Shown here: positions 23,043-31,546 of the stretch, piece after piece | How positions within the stretch are numbered: the first letter of the stretch is position 1 | How the letters are laid out: every line of letters begins with the position of its first letter | Origin: a virus | DNA length: 64,000 nt | Virus record (IMG/VR): IMGVR_UViG_3300045051_001056 | Location: 33,746-97,745 of that record | Strand: one strand, 5' to 3' | Translations under genes and position numbers: made by a program | The notes under the pieces: generated by a model | Seen by the model: only the letters and a program-made list of their open reading frames with translations | Databases searched by the model: none | Told to the model about the DNA's origin: nothing

Positions 23043-24961
23043 TGTGTAGCACTTATATTGCGAATATAATCTTAATTTCACTTTTAATACACGGTATTCT
23101 ATTTCTAATACTTAAACCAAAGCTCAACACATTAAATTGTGGCATTTGGGCGTGGTCTGCGAATACTAAAGAAGAATGGACCCCTTTGGAAAAATTTAAA
23201 TTCATTATCCTCGGTATGGAAATGGATTCTAGGGGTGGTGATGGCTGTGGAATAGCCTATGATAATCTTATATGTAAAACTGAGGAAGTAAAAAAGTTTA
23301 ATGACTTTTGGCGACAAGATCCAGTTCCCGACATATTAGATCAGCCTGTAATTATGGGTCATGATAGGAGGGCTAGTGTAGGAGCAAAAACCTATAACAA
23401 TACTCAGCCAATATTTTTCCCAGAAAGTGAGAGTGTTAAAATATGTTCAATTCTTTCTCATAATGGAACTTTGTATAATCATGAAGAATTGTTAAGAAAA
23501 TACAAAGCACATATAGGATTCGAAAAGGAACTTGATAAAATGTCTGATAGTCAGATGTTGGCGATATTAATAGAAAAAGTTGGCTGGAAAATTCTCGATG
23601 AATATATTGGATCTGCTTCAATTGTATATATGCATGCGTCTGAGCCGGGAGTAATGTATGTTTATCATGGAAGATCCAAGAACACTAAATATGTTCAAAC
23701 AGAATCCGAAGAAAGGCCACTATTTTATGGTGTCGACAATAATCAATTATGGTTTTGTAGCACAAAAGATGCATTGACGAAAATCATTTCCAATACTGAA
23801 GCTATTTGTGAACTTCCCTTTAACGCAGTTTTTAAAATTGTTGGAAACACAATGACAAAAGTTTGTGATATAGATCGCAGTAATGCCTATCAACAATCCT
23901 TTGAGGTAAAAGTTTTCAACAGCAAGAGCTCATATTATTCAAATGATTCTGACGAAGAAAATTGGCACGGAAAGAAAAATGAACATTATTGGAGCAAATA
24001 TGGTCATAAGGTTGAGAATAGGAAGTCTTTCACAGAAAATAAAGCTTCTAACGTTTCAAAAGCTGAAGACGAAGCCGTACAGTTATCTCTTTTGCCAACT
24101 CATTACAATAGGCTGACTGATTCCATATATTGGAAAAATGGAGTTTGGGTAGATCCCAATGACAAGCTTTTGCATGGCAGAGTTCTTATAACCACTGTGG
24201 GAAGAATATTTGAATCTGAAAATGCCAAAACATATTTAAAACTATATGCATTTTATTTCTGGAGAGGAAATTTAATGCTGGGGAGAACTGAATATTTAGA
24301 TTTATTAAGGGCCTCCATGAAGAATCCTGACATGAAGGGTTCTCATTTTTGGATTAACTATGCATGTAAGGGATTCGCTCAACCATACTATATCCCTTCT
24401 GAATATAATGGAAGTAACAACATATTATTTTGCAATAAAACTCATGAGCCTTTTAGTGGAGAATTTTGCCCAACCTTTTCCTCGAGAAAAATAACATTCA
24501 AAATGGGTAAGGTTGTTAAATCTCAAATGTCTGTATATAATCAACTTTCGGACATCCTTGTTTATCATGATCCATTTCCATCTGATTATGATGATGAAAT
24601 GAAAAAAATAATGGCAGAATTTCATGAAGACGAGAAACCCATAGAAGAAAAATTAGAATGTCCAAATTGCATGGGAATTACTTATGATGGATCATTGCCA
24701 TGTTCTGTATGCGGAGGCGAAGGAATAATTAGCAAGGACGACTTGGATAAAGAAATCGCCGATTTAGAGAATATTGGAAAAATGATTTCCTCCATGACCG
24801 ACGAAGCTTTTATTGCTAGAGGAATGGTACACTTGGCAAATCGAGGAATTGAAATACTTGAAGAGCCAGAGGTTTCAGATTATAATAATGGAATTTGTAA
24901 ACAATTAGAAAAAGTAAAAGAACTACTTGTAGATGGAAAGTACAATTGTAACGACATTTGA
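23042..24961 (+). CDS. Class II glutamine amidotransferase with hydrophobic leader
   Basis: The Ntn-type glutaminase core is visible: Cys33-Gly-Ile-Trp as the catalytic N terminus, RGGDGCGIAYDN, MGHDRRASVG (substrate Arg), ILSHNGTLYNH and MSDSQMLAIL. Family members need the Cys free at the N terminus, but here 32 residues with a hydrophobic stretch precede it, implying cleavage. The C-terminal region carries two zinc-type CxxC pairs (CPNCMG, CSVCGG) as in DnaJ zinc fingers. It likely releases ammonia from glutamine for the neighbouring ligases. Confidence 0.8.
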   Translation: MCSTYIANIILISLLIHGILFLILKPKLNTLNCGIWAWSANTKEEWTPLEKFKFIILGMEMDSRGGDGCGIAYDNLICKTEEVKKFNDFWRQDPVPDILDQPVIMGHDRRASVGAKTYNNTQPIFFPESESVKICSILSHNGTLYNHEELLRKYKAHIGFEKELDKMSDSQMLAILIEKVGWKILDEYIGSASIVYMHASEPGVMYVYHGRSKNTKYVQTESEERPLFYGVDNNQLWFCSTKDALTKIISNTEAICELPFNAVFKIVGNTMTKVCDIDRSNAYQQSFEVKVFNSKSSYYSNDSDEENWHGKKNEHYWSKYGHKVENRKSFTENKASNVSKAEDEAVQLSLLPTHYNRLTDSIYWKNGVWVDPNDKLLHGRVLITTVGRIFESENAKTYLKLYAFYFWRGNLMLGRTEYLDLLRASMKNPDMKGSHFWINYACKGFAQPYYIPSEYNGSNNILFCNKTHEPFSGEFCPTFSSRKITFKMGKVVKSQMSVYNQLSDILVYHDPFPSDYDDEMKKIMAEFHEDEKPIEEKLECPNCMGITYDGSLPCSVCGGEGIISKDDLDKEIADLENIGKMISSMTDEAFIARGMVHLANRGIEILEEPEVSDYNNGICKQLEKVKELLVDGKYNCNDI

Positions 24962-26516
24962 CGGAAAGAAAGAGGATAAGAATGATTGCGTTTTTATAAG
25001 AGGAAAATATTATCACAAAAAACGAGATTGTTTTCTTCACGACGGAATATATTATTCCCCATTTAGCAGATATCTTGTCTTTGATAATGAATCCGGCAAA
25101 AGAGTGCATAGGGCAGCAGTAAAATTAGTTTATGGGATAATTGGGTTTGACAAATCAGGGTCTCCAGTATTGGGATATTATACTCCCAATATTTCTAAAA
25201 ATGGTTTCATATATATCGCCGATAAAGAGGAGTCGGGCAGATTGAGTAAGCTTCTGAATGAAGCTTCTGATGATGGAATTGATTCTAGGACGCACGGAAG
25301 GACTACTTCTAGATACGCCGACCACAGAGATTCTTCTGAGAGAAGCACAGAAACGACCACTACAGAGTTTAACGAATTACATGTGAATGCTCCAGGATTA
25401 TTTCTGGTGCCAGTAATGAATATTCATCAAATATCTGGGAGTGGAATTATTCAGTGTAAAAATAATGATGTAGTTGCCAGAGAAGAGGAAGTTAAAATTT
25501 ATGACAAACAGAGTAAAGTTTCTTTTAATAAAATTTCTGCTATTAATCCTTATACTTTTGAGTTAAGCTATAATTGCGAAACAATGTTGAAAGAATTTTC
25601 CAATGTATTTAATCCCGAAAACTTCCAAATCGACGACAGAACAAAAGTGCTTGCCGAACATCTTCATGAATATTCTTTCGGAATAGAATATGAATCTTGG
25701 GATGGAAGAATTCCAACTTACACCGCTGCTCATAATGGGCTAATTCCGCTAAGAGATGGCAGTTTGAGGCATGACAATGTTTGTGGATTTGAATATGCAA
25801 CTGTCGTTTTAAACGGAGCGCATGGATTATCTGCAATCAAGTCTCAATGCAAAGCACTGTCGGAATATACTGAATTCAATGAACGATGCTCTATGCATAT
25901 TCATGTTGGTAATATTCCTAGGACAAAAGAAAATTTATGTAATATCTATAAGGGGATCATAAGTATTCAAGATTCCTTATATAAATTATTCCCATCCTGC
26001 CTCTCTAGGACTTCTGCTTATAAGCAGAAAGACTATTGCTCTCCATTGCCCAAAATTAGCTGTAATGAAAATTCTATTGTCGGATTTCTTAGTGATGGCA
26101 ATGAGGCATTCGATAAATTTGGAAGACATCATCCCAAGGATAGGAATATGCAGAATAAGTGGCATGTTAATTCTAGGTACCATATCGTAAATTTAAATAA
26201 TTTTTACTATACGAATAGGGGAACTATTGAACTTAGAATATCTACGCCAACATATAATCACAATAAAATATCTGCATTACTTCTATTATTCGCTGAGATC
26301 ATTAATGAATCTATTAATGGGAGGTTCTATACTGACGTATTCAAATTAATAAAGGAGAGGTTTGCTGGAGATATTCAAGAATGGATGGAGCAATATTTCC
26401 AATTCAGAGAAAAAGAATTATCTCAATGGACCACTGATAAAAATAATGGAGCTGTAAAGTATTATGAAACAATGAAAAATGACAAAGAAATTGGATGTAA
26501 AAGAGCCCTCTATTAA
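24933..26516 (+). CDS. Amidoligase_2-type amidoligase
   Basis: The C-terminal half matches the putative amidoligase family with a GS fold: YSFGIEYES (247-255), the glycine loop and strand around DGSLRH, FEYATVVLNG, the metal site CSMHIHVGNIP (319-329), and RGTIELRISTP (429-439). The N-terminal 240 residues are specific to this protein and include a Ser/Thr/Arg-rich linker (115-146). It overlaps the amidotransferase by 29 nt and the next gene by 38 nt. It should form a second, distinct amide bond in the island's pathway. Confidence 0.82.
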   Translation: MESTIVTTFDGKKEDKNDCVFIRGKYYHKKRDCFLHDGIYYSPFSRYLVFDNESGKRVHRAAVKLVYGIIGFDKSGSPVLGYYTPNISKNGFIYIADKEESGRLSKLLNEASDDGIDSRTHGRTTSRYADHRDSSERSTETTTTEFNELHVNAPGLFLVPVMNIHQISGSGIIQCKNNDVVAREEEVKIYDKQSKVSFNKISAINPYTFELSYNCETMLKEFSNVFNPENFQIDDRTKVLAEHLHEYSFGIEYESWDGRIPTYTAAHNGLIPLRDGSLRHDNVCGFEYATVVLNGAHGLSAIKSQCKALSEYTEFNERCSMHIHVGNIPRTKENLCNIYKGIISIQDSLYKLFPSCLSRTSAYKQKDYCSPLPKISCNENSIVGFLSDGNEAFDKFGRHHPKDRNMQNKWHVNSRYHIVNLNNFYYTNRGTIELRISTPTYNHNKISALLLLFAEIINESINGRFYTDVFKLIKERFAGDIQEWMEQYFQFREKELSQWTTDKNNGAVKYYETMKNDKEIGCKRALY

Positions 26517-27237
26517 AGTCAGAAGTTCTTATATCGATCAGACGACATTCTACAATTTTTCCCAAGCAAACAATGTCTCCGGAGAAATACTCAGTCAGAT
26601 GATATCGTCTGTCGAATGTAAGGATTCTTTTAGATACATAAACACAATTGCCCTAAAGGAGCAGATGTATCCCAAAAAGGCTTTTAATGCCCTATCATAT
26701 TGTGATTTGGCTAATATTAGGTGTATAATTTTAGGGGGGATGCCGCAGCAATCTAGAATAGAATCGTGGACCGGAAGTGCATTTTCCTACAATAGTGGTG
26801 ACAATATTTCTCAAGGAACAATATTCACAGATAAATTACAGGAAGATTTGGGCAAAGTTTCCACATATTCCAATATAATATCAGATAATTGTCAATTACA
26901 AGAATCTGGAATATTGTTAATGCATGATGTGCTGTCTGTAACAAGATCACAAGAGAATATATTAAAAGTGTTATGGAGGCCCATTATAGGATATCTATTA
27001 AGCTATCTATTATACAACGATCCAGAAATTCCTGTTGTCTTCACGAACATGTCCTCCATGGTCAATCATGAATTCTCTTCCATAAGTGCAAAAAATAAAT
27101 TTTGCCTAAACGGAGGAGGATCTAATCATGCTTTTCCAGCCTCACCAAGCATATTTGACGTAGTTGAGGCTATATGCAATAGAGGTGTTCTTCATATGGC
27201 AGACAGGATTAGTTTTATTGATTTAATTTCGAAATAA
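26479..27237 (+). CDS. Uracil-DNA-glycosylase-fold protein, catalytic motif degenerate
   Basis: The overall plan follows family 1 UDG: FNALSYCDLANIRCIILG (69-86) as the first strand, GSAFSYN, ESGILLMHDVLSV (142-154) and VVFTNMSS (186-193). The GQDPYH motif is replaced by GGMPQQSR (86-93), removing the catalytic Asp. The HPSPLS motif is replaced by NHAFPASPS (216-224), which keeps a His and PxSP. It may bind uracil or base-modified DNA without cutting, or use other residues. It overlaps the preceding gene by 38 nt. Confidence 0.65.
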   Translation: MTKKLDVKEPSIKVRSSYIDQTTFYNFSQANNVSGEILSQMISSVECKDSFRYINTIALKEQMYPKKAFNALSYCDLANIRCIILGGMPQQSRIESWTGSAFSYNSGDNISQGTIFTDKLQEDLGKVSTYSNIISDNCQLQESGILLMHDVLSVTRSQENILKVLWRPIIGYLLSYLLYNDPEIPVVFTNMSSMVNHEFSSISAKNKFCLNGGGSNHAFPASPSIFDVVEAICNRGVLHMADRISFIDLISK

Positions 27238-28278
27238 ATGACAAAAGATGAAATTTTAAGATTACAATCTTTTAACACAGAGGGGGAGTATCGGGCTTCC
27301 CCCTCTTTAAACTATTCTTTATTAAAGGAGATTCCTAATGGTCCGAAATGCCTCGCAGAGGATTCTGCTAAAGATTTATCTGGTTCCGCAATAACTGTTG
27401 GTGGATATGTGGACTCATTTTTTACTAATAGGGAACATTTGGGAGAATTATACTACACGGAGACCTCTAAGCCAAAATTAACTGAATCAATAGATTTGTT
27501 ATTCCAAGTTTTTGCGGCAGAGGGAAATTACGAGCCCACATTGGATGAATGCGTCAAGAAGTGTAGGGAATATAAAATATATAGTTCCATCACAAAAGAC
27601 GATAAGCTAAAGAAAAGAATTCCAGAAGACTTGTTTAATAGGCTGTCAATGGAAAAAGCGGCCAGGGGAAAGACAATTTTAACTCAGGAACAATTATTTC
27701 AAAGTACTTGTGCCATTGAGAATATACTATCATTTCAGCCAGCAGTAAAATTGATTAATGGGGAAGAGGATGAGATAGTGATTTATCAATTTAAATATGA
27801 GTTTGTCTTAAAAATGAACGATGGCAAATATCGAAGCTTTAAGGTTATGTATGATATCATAAGATTCAACCTAACCAAAAAAACCATATCTGCATCTGAC
27901 ATTAAGACGGGCACAATTCCAACACATGAGTTTGGAGGCCAAATTTTTAAGTATAGATATGACATTCAGGGGATTTTATATTTTTTCGGATTGTTATCTT
28001 TACATAAAAGATATTTCCCAGAATGGAATCAACCTATGCCAGGTGATTTTCAGTTTATTTATTCTAGAAAAATTCCTAACTGTCTTCCAATTATAGTACG
28101 ACTCTCTGAAAGATTTATGAATAGCTGTGCAGAAAATTTTGAATATAAAGGAGAAAGATGCCAGGGATTGTGGAGGATAATGGAGGATGCGCACTGGTAT
28201 CTAGAAAATAAAGAATTCTCTCAACACAGGATAATTGCAGAAAATTCTAATATTATATCAATAAATCAATTATTATAA
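27238..28278 (+). CDS. PD-(D/E)XK superfamily nuclease
   Basis: Core residues are seen as MYDII (Asp206), then ISASDIKTG (217-225) giving the D-x-K pair Asp221/Lys223, followed by KYRYDIQGILYF (238-249), the Q/Y helix of RecB/Cas4-like exonucleases. The length of 346 residues fits phage PDDEXK exonucleases that make 3' overhangs for single-strand annealing, consistent with the Sak4-like gene upstream. It starts directly after the UDG-fold gene and shares its last base with the next start. Confidence 0.8.
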   Translation: MTKDEILRLQSFNTEGEYRASPSLNYSLLKEIPNGPKCLAEDSAKDLSGSAITVGGYVDSFFTNREHLGELYYTETSKPKLTESIDLLFQVFAAEGNYEPTLDECVKKCREYKIYSSITKDDKLKKRIPEDLFNRLSMEKAARGKTILTQEQLFQSTCAIENILSFQPAVKLINGEEDEIVIYQFKYEFVLKMNDGKYRSFKVMYDIIRFNLTKKTISASDIKTGTIPTHEFGGQIFKYRYDIQGILYFFGLLSLHKRYFPEWNQPMPGDFQFIYSRKIPNCLPIIVRLSERFMNSCAENFEYKGERCQGLWRIMEDAHWYLENKEFSQHRIIAENSNIISINQLL

Positions 28279-29489
28279 TGAATGTATCTCTAGCAATACA
28301 ATTATTTTCTTTATTTAAAAATATAGTAGAATGTGAAGACAATTTAGCGCTTGGAGGATTCCCAGCATTAGTAGCTCAGGGCATATTGCCCGAAGGAGAC
28401 AGGAAAACTAACGATTTAGATATTTCACTGTTTACAGACAATATAAATGATAGCGAACAATTTATACAAATTTGCAATAGGCTTCATCGATATAGGGATA
28501 TAATTAACATGCATCTGGAGAGCCTACGAGTTAATAGAAGGATGTCCGTGATAATAAAAACTTTTTCTAAATCTGGTGGAACCTTCAATCCAGATGGAGG
28601 CCTTGAAAACGTTATTGATATACAGGCTATAGCAGAACAGTCTAGAGCACTAAAGAGTAATGTTGGGGTAGATTCATCATATAGTATTATGATATCCTTT
28701 TCTCCGCATAGAGAATTTGAATATTTTCCGTTATCTACATTCTCTGATATGGTTGACTCGTTTAATCATCGCCTTTCACGGACTTATGAACGAGAGATAC
28801 TAAAATCTCTTACCATTTCTCCGGGTAAATGGTATGCAAATAGTCTAGAACATATTAATATTGTGTGTAGTAATATATCTAACATTGCCAGTCCTTTATT
28901 TTTTAATATAGAAATGAAGAAATCGGTGGAAAATTTTATTGTAGAAAAAATGAATTTTCTTTCTGAAAGATTTTCCTTGATTGACACACTCTTTCTAAAT
29001 AATATTAATGAATTGAAAGTTGATTTGTTTGTTATAGGAAAAAGGAGCCGGGAAAAATTTACTAAAACTATAGATGGCACCACATTCGTTAGGCCATATC
29101 CAATTTTAAAAGCAAAATATGAATACTGTAGGAACATAAATTCATCAGATGATGCATTCTTAAAGCATATAAATGATTTGAAGAGTTCGTATTCTATTAT
29201 AAAAATGAAGGGAATAAATGATCCTCCTACGATAGATAAATTGTCTTTAGCAAGAGATGCTCAAAAGGAATCTTTAGAAATTAAAAAATTGACAAAACAA
29301 AATAACGAAGAAATTAAAATTCAGAACATCTCACCTTCGTATTCCATATCTTCAGATTTATACGATAGGCTTAATGTGATATGGTCACACTCTTTCACCG
29401 AACACCCTTCAGCACATGGAATACTTTCACAAATTAGAAGTAATTCCCCAGCAAGTGCAGGGCGTGGTAATGTAAACATAAATGAATAA
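28278..29489 (+). CDS. Nucleotidyltransferase-fold protein, 403 aa
   Basis: Near the N terminus LALGGFPALVAQGIL (23-37) and DRKTNDLDISLF (41-52) form the GG...(R/K)xTxDLDI pattern of nucleotidyltransferases such as AbiEii/MNT proteins, with Asp46 and Asp48 as metal ligands. The remaining 350 residues are helical with a charged region near 330-345 and a polar, Ser-rich tail. It might nucleotidylate a protein or RNA, or act in defence. The neighbouring PDDEXK nuclease is the closest functional clue. Confidence 0.6.
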   Translation: MNVSLAIQLFSLFKNIVECEDNLALGGFPALVAQGILPEGDRKTNDLDISLFTDNINDSEQFIQICNRLHRYRDIINMHLESLRVNRRMSVIIKTFSKSGGTFNPDGGLENVIDIQAIAEQSRALKSNVGVDSSYSIMISFSPHREFEYFPLSTFSDMVDSFNHRLSRTYEREILKSLTISPGKWYANSLEHINIVCSNISNIASPLFFNIEMKKSVENFIVEKMNFLSERFSLIDTLFLNNINELKVDLFVIGKRSREKFTKTIDGTTFVRPYPILKAKYEYCRNINSSDDAFLKHINDLKSSYSIIKMKGINDPPTIDKLSLARDAQKESLEIKKLTKQNNEEIKIQNISPSYSISSDLYDRLNVIWSHSFTEHPSAHGILSQIRSNSPASAGRGNVNINE

Positions 29490-29949
29490 ATCTATGCTAT
29501 ACATACTTCCACTAATAAGTGGATGGTCTCCGGACGCAGATTTGCCAATTAATTGTTTTGCTTTTTCTAATGTATCGGACGGCCTGGTTCTCCTATATCC
29601 AAAGGCCAGCCACGAAGAAGTTAAAGTGCATCCAAATTACATAAATAAGAAGGAATTAGAAAATTTCACATATTACGTATACAATATTGAAGAAAAATAT
29701 TTGGATGATTATCGATTATTATTAAAGGGCAAATTTAGTAAAATAAAAGAATCTACCAAAACGTTGATATTATCAAGAACGAGACGACAGGAGGATTATG
29801 ATAAAATAGATGAGATATTATACAAATCATCTTCTGCAAGGAAGAGGTACGAAAGAATGTTGGAAATACCTGACATTGATAATTTAGTTGACGAATACGA
29901 GAGTAAATTTGGAGAAGAAGAAATATTAATATTAGGAGAAAATGAGTGA
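29482..29949 (+). CDS. Hypothetical protein, 155 aa
   Basis: A soluble, charged protein with a helical, acidic C terminus (YESKFGEEEILILGENE) and no recognised family. Overlaps with both neighbours by 8 nt indicate coupled translation. Confidence 0.5.
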   Translation: MNKSMLYILPLISGWSPDADLPINCFAFSNVSDGLVLLYPKASHEEVKVHPNYINKKELENFTYYVYNIEEKYLDDYRLLLKGKFSKIKESTKTLILSRTRRQEDYDKIDEILYKSSSARKRYERMLEIPDIDNLVDEYESKFGEEEILILGENE

Positions 29950-30262
29950 AATAAGCACGCCGAAGGCCCTCAGATTTAATGAGGGAAAATTAGACTGGAC
30001 ATTGTTAGACTTTGATTCGGTAGAGCCCTTGGTTAAAGCAATGACCTATGGGATGAAAAGATACAGTAGAGAAAATTGGAAATTGCCCTGCGATAATCCA
30101 AGACAACACTTACAGAGCGCAATTAGACACCTTCTTGCCATTGTCAAGGGAGAAGAAATTGACCCTGAGAGTGGAGAACGCCATAGTGGACATGTTATGG
30201 CTAATATGATGATGTATAATTTTCATACAAAAGATGTAAAAAATGAACATGCTGACTGTTGA
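29942..30262 (+). CDS. dATP/dGTP diphosphohydrolase-like protein (DUF5664)
   Basis: The typical pattern is present: ALRFNEGKLDWTLLDF, KAMTYGMKRYSRENWK, SAIRHLLAIVKGEEIDPESG and RHSGHVMANMMMYN. This all-alpha MazG-like family includes phage enzymes that hydrolyse dGTP or dATP, some in pathways for modified purines. The His/Glu/Asp residues in the last two helices would bind metal. The 106 residues are full length for the domain. Confidence 0.75.
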   Translation: MSEISTPKALRFNEGKLDWTLLDFDSVEPLVKAMTYGMKRYSRENWKLPCDNPRQHLQSAIRHLLAIVKGEEIDPESGERHSGHVMANMMMYNFHTKDVKNEHADC

Positions 30263-30527
30263 TAAGATTCAAGTAGCAGTAAATACTGTATATTTGGGGT
30301 TTGATTGCCATTCTGGAATCAATATTAATAAATGTACTAGGGCACCTTCTTCTGGCAAACTGGCATTCTTAAAGGAAATAGCCTCGTTTCCAAATAGCAA
30401 TTCAGTTATTCTTAGTAAAGTCTCTGAAGCACTACACAGTATTCATGATGGCTCTAATAAGAATTACATAAGAATTATAACAAATGAAAATGGAATCTTC
30501 TTTTGTTTGTGCAAATGGGAGCCTTAA
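30243..30527 (+). CDS. Hypothetical protein, 94 aa
   Basis: A small alpha/beta protein with six Cys and a beta C terminus (IRIITNENGIFFCLCKW). It overlaps the DUF5664 gene by 20 nt. No family is recognised. Confidence 0.45.
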   Translation: MNMLTVDKIQVAVNTVYLGFDCHSGININKCTRAPSSGKLAFLKEIASFPNSNSVILSKVSEALHSIHDGSNKNYIRIITNENGIFFCLCKWEP

Positions 30528-30557
30528 ATAATTAATTATATTGAAATATTTTAATCT

Positions 30558-31016
30558 ATGAGTGGTATAACGTATTTAGCCGTTCCGTATACATGGAACC
30601 CAGAACGCTCTTTTGAAATTGCTAATAAGGTGTCATCATATTTTATGGCCGAAGGGAAGATTATTTTTTCCCCAGTTAGTCATTCGCATCACATTGCAGA
30701 TCATATGGCCGAACCACTTCGGCTATCTCAGGAATTCTGGATGAATCAAGATTTGCCAATCTTAAGAATATGCGACGAGATAATATTTGTTCTTATTAAT
30801 GCTCACGATGTTAGGTCTGGCGAAGAATTATTGGAAAAAAGTAAAGGATGCATGCGAGAACTTTCTGAAGCGATTCTAGAAAATAAATCCATCAAGATGT
30901 GCGAATATGTGGAGTTTGAGGATGGTTTTGCGGTCAATATATTAACCAATAATAAAAAAGAAAATGAAGAGATTTCTAGCACTCATCTCGACAGCCTCCT
31001 CGATGAATATCTCTGA
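30558..31016 (+). CDS. DUF1937 / nucleoside deoxyribosyltransferase-like protein
   Basis: The Rossmann-like pattern YLAVPYTWNPER near the N terminus, then FMAEGKIIFSPVSHSHHIA, FWMNQDLPILRICDEIIFVL, fits DUF1937, which is related to nucleoside 2-deoxyribosyltransferases. Those exchange the base of deoxynucleosides. The C-terminal 45 residues are polar and acidic. Together with the DUF5664 gene it suggests control of the deoxynucleotide pool or supply of an unusual base. Confidence 0.7.
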   Translation: MSGITYLAVPYTWNPERSFEIANKVSSYFMAEGKIIFSPVSHSHHIADHMAEPLRLSQEFWMNQDLPILRICDEIIFVLINAHDVRSGEELLEKSKGCMRELSEAILENKSIKMCEYVEFEDGFAVNILTNNKKENEEISSTHLDSLLDEYL

Positions 31017-31191
31017 AAAGAAGAGACTTGTAGAGGTGGTAGAGTCTGATAGCGAATATTTTGCAATAGCCAAAATCAAAGAGAAATATGGTAGAGAATC
31101 TGAGATTAGACGAATTAGAGAGCTTGAGGAGCCAGGAATTTCAAGCGGAGAACCATCTATGTTTTATTGGGGGCAACATCCCATCTCTTAA
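31003..31191 (+). CDS. Possible small overlapping ORF, 62 aa
   Basis: A Lys/Glu-rich helical ORF beginning MNISEKKRLVEVVESDSEYF overlaps the preceding gene by 14 nt and the RusA-like gene by 104 nt. Its first half falls mostly in the gap and looks protein-like, while the second half is probably constrained by the RusA frame. It could be a real small gene if RusA starts further downstream. Confidence 0.3.
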   Translation: MNISEKKRLVEVVESDSEYFAIAKIKEKYGRESEIRRIRELEEPGISSGEPSMFYWGQHPIS

Positions 31192-31546
31192 AAATGGACG
31201 TGTTTTTAATTTTAAGATGAAAAGATTATTAGACAGTCCATCTGTTTCAAAATATAAAAAAACATTTGGATTTCAGTGGTCTAATAAAGAATTAATTGAT
31301 AGATTTAAAAATCATTGCAATAATAAACCTATTATAGTTGGATTTCATTTTATAAGAGACTCAGCTAGAAAATATGATTTCATAAATGCATTACAATTGC
31401 CATTAGATTTGATGAGAGATAATGGATGGATTATTGACGATAATATCAATGAAATTTTACCGATACCTTTATTGATCAACGGAAAATTTACCACTATTAA
31501 TAGGGAAAATGCGGGGGTAATTATTAAAATTTCAAACGATGAATGA
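31088..31546 (+). CDS. RusA-like Holliday junction resolvase
   Basis: The RusA pattern is visible: CFIGGNIPSLKNGRVFN (25-41), the centre KPIIVGFHFIRDSARKYDFINALQLPLDLM with Asp97 and Asn100, and GWIIDDNINEILPI with Asp117/Asp118. These acidic residues form the metal site of this dimeric endonuclease, which cuts four-way junctions symmetrically. A length of about 150 residues is typical. It would resolve recombination and replication intermediates before packaging. It overlaps the DnaE-like gene by 8 nt. Confidence 0.82.
   Translation: MVENLRLDELESLRSQEFQAENHLCFIGGNIPSLKNGRVFNFKMKRLLDSPSVSKYKKTFGFQWSNKELIDRFKNHCNNKPIIVGFHFIRDSARKYDFINALQLPLDLMRDNGWIIDDNINEILPIPLLINGKFTTINRENAGVIIKISNDE

Noticed and set aside
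28784-29137. 117-codon ORF on the - strand inside the nucleotidyltransferase-fold gene
   Set aside because: It is antisense to a well-supported coding frame and lacks promoter or partner genes.
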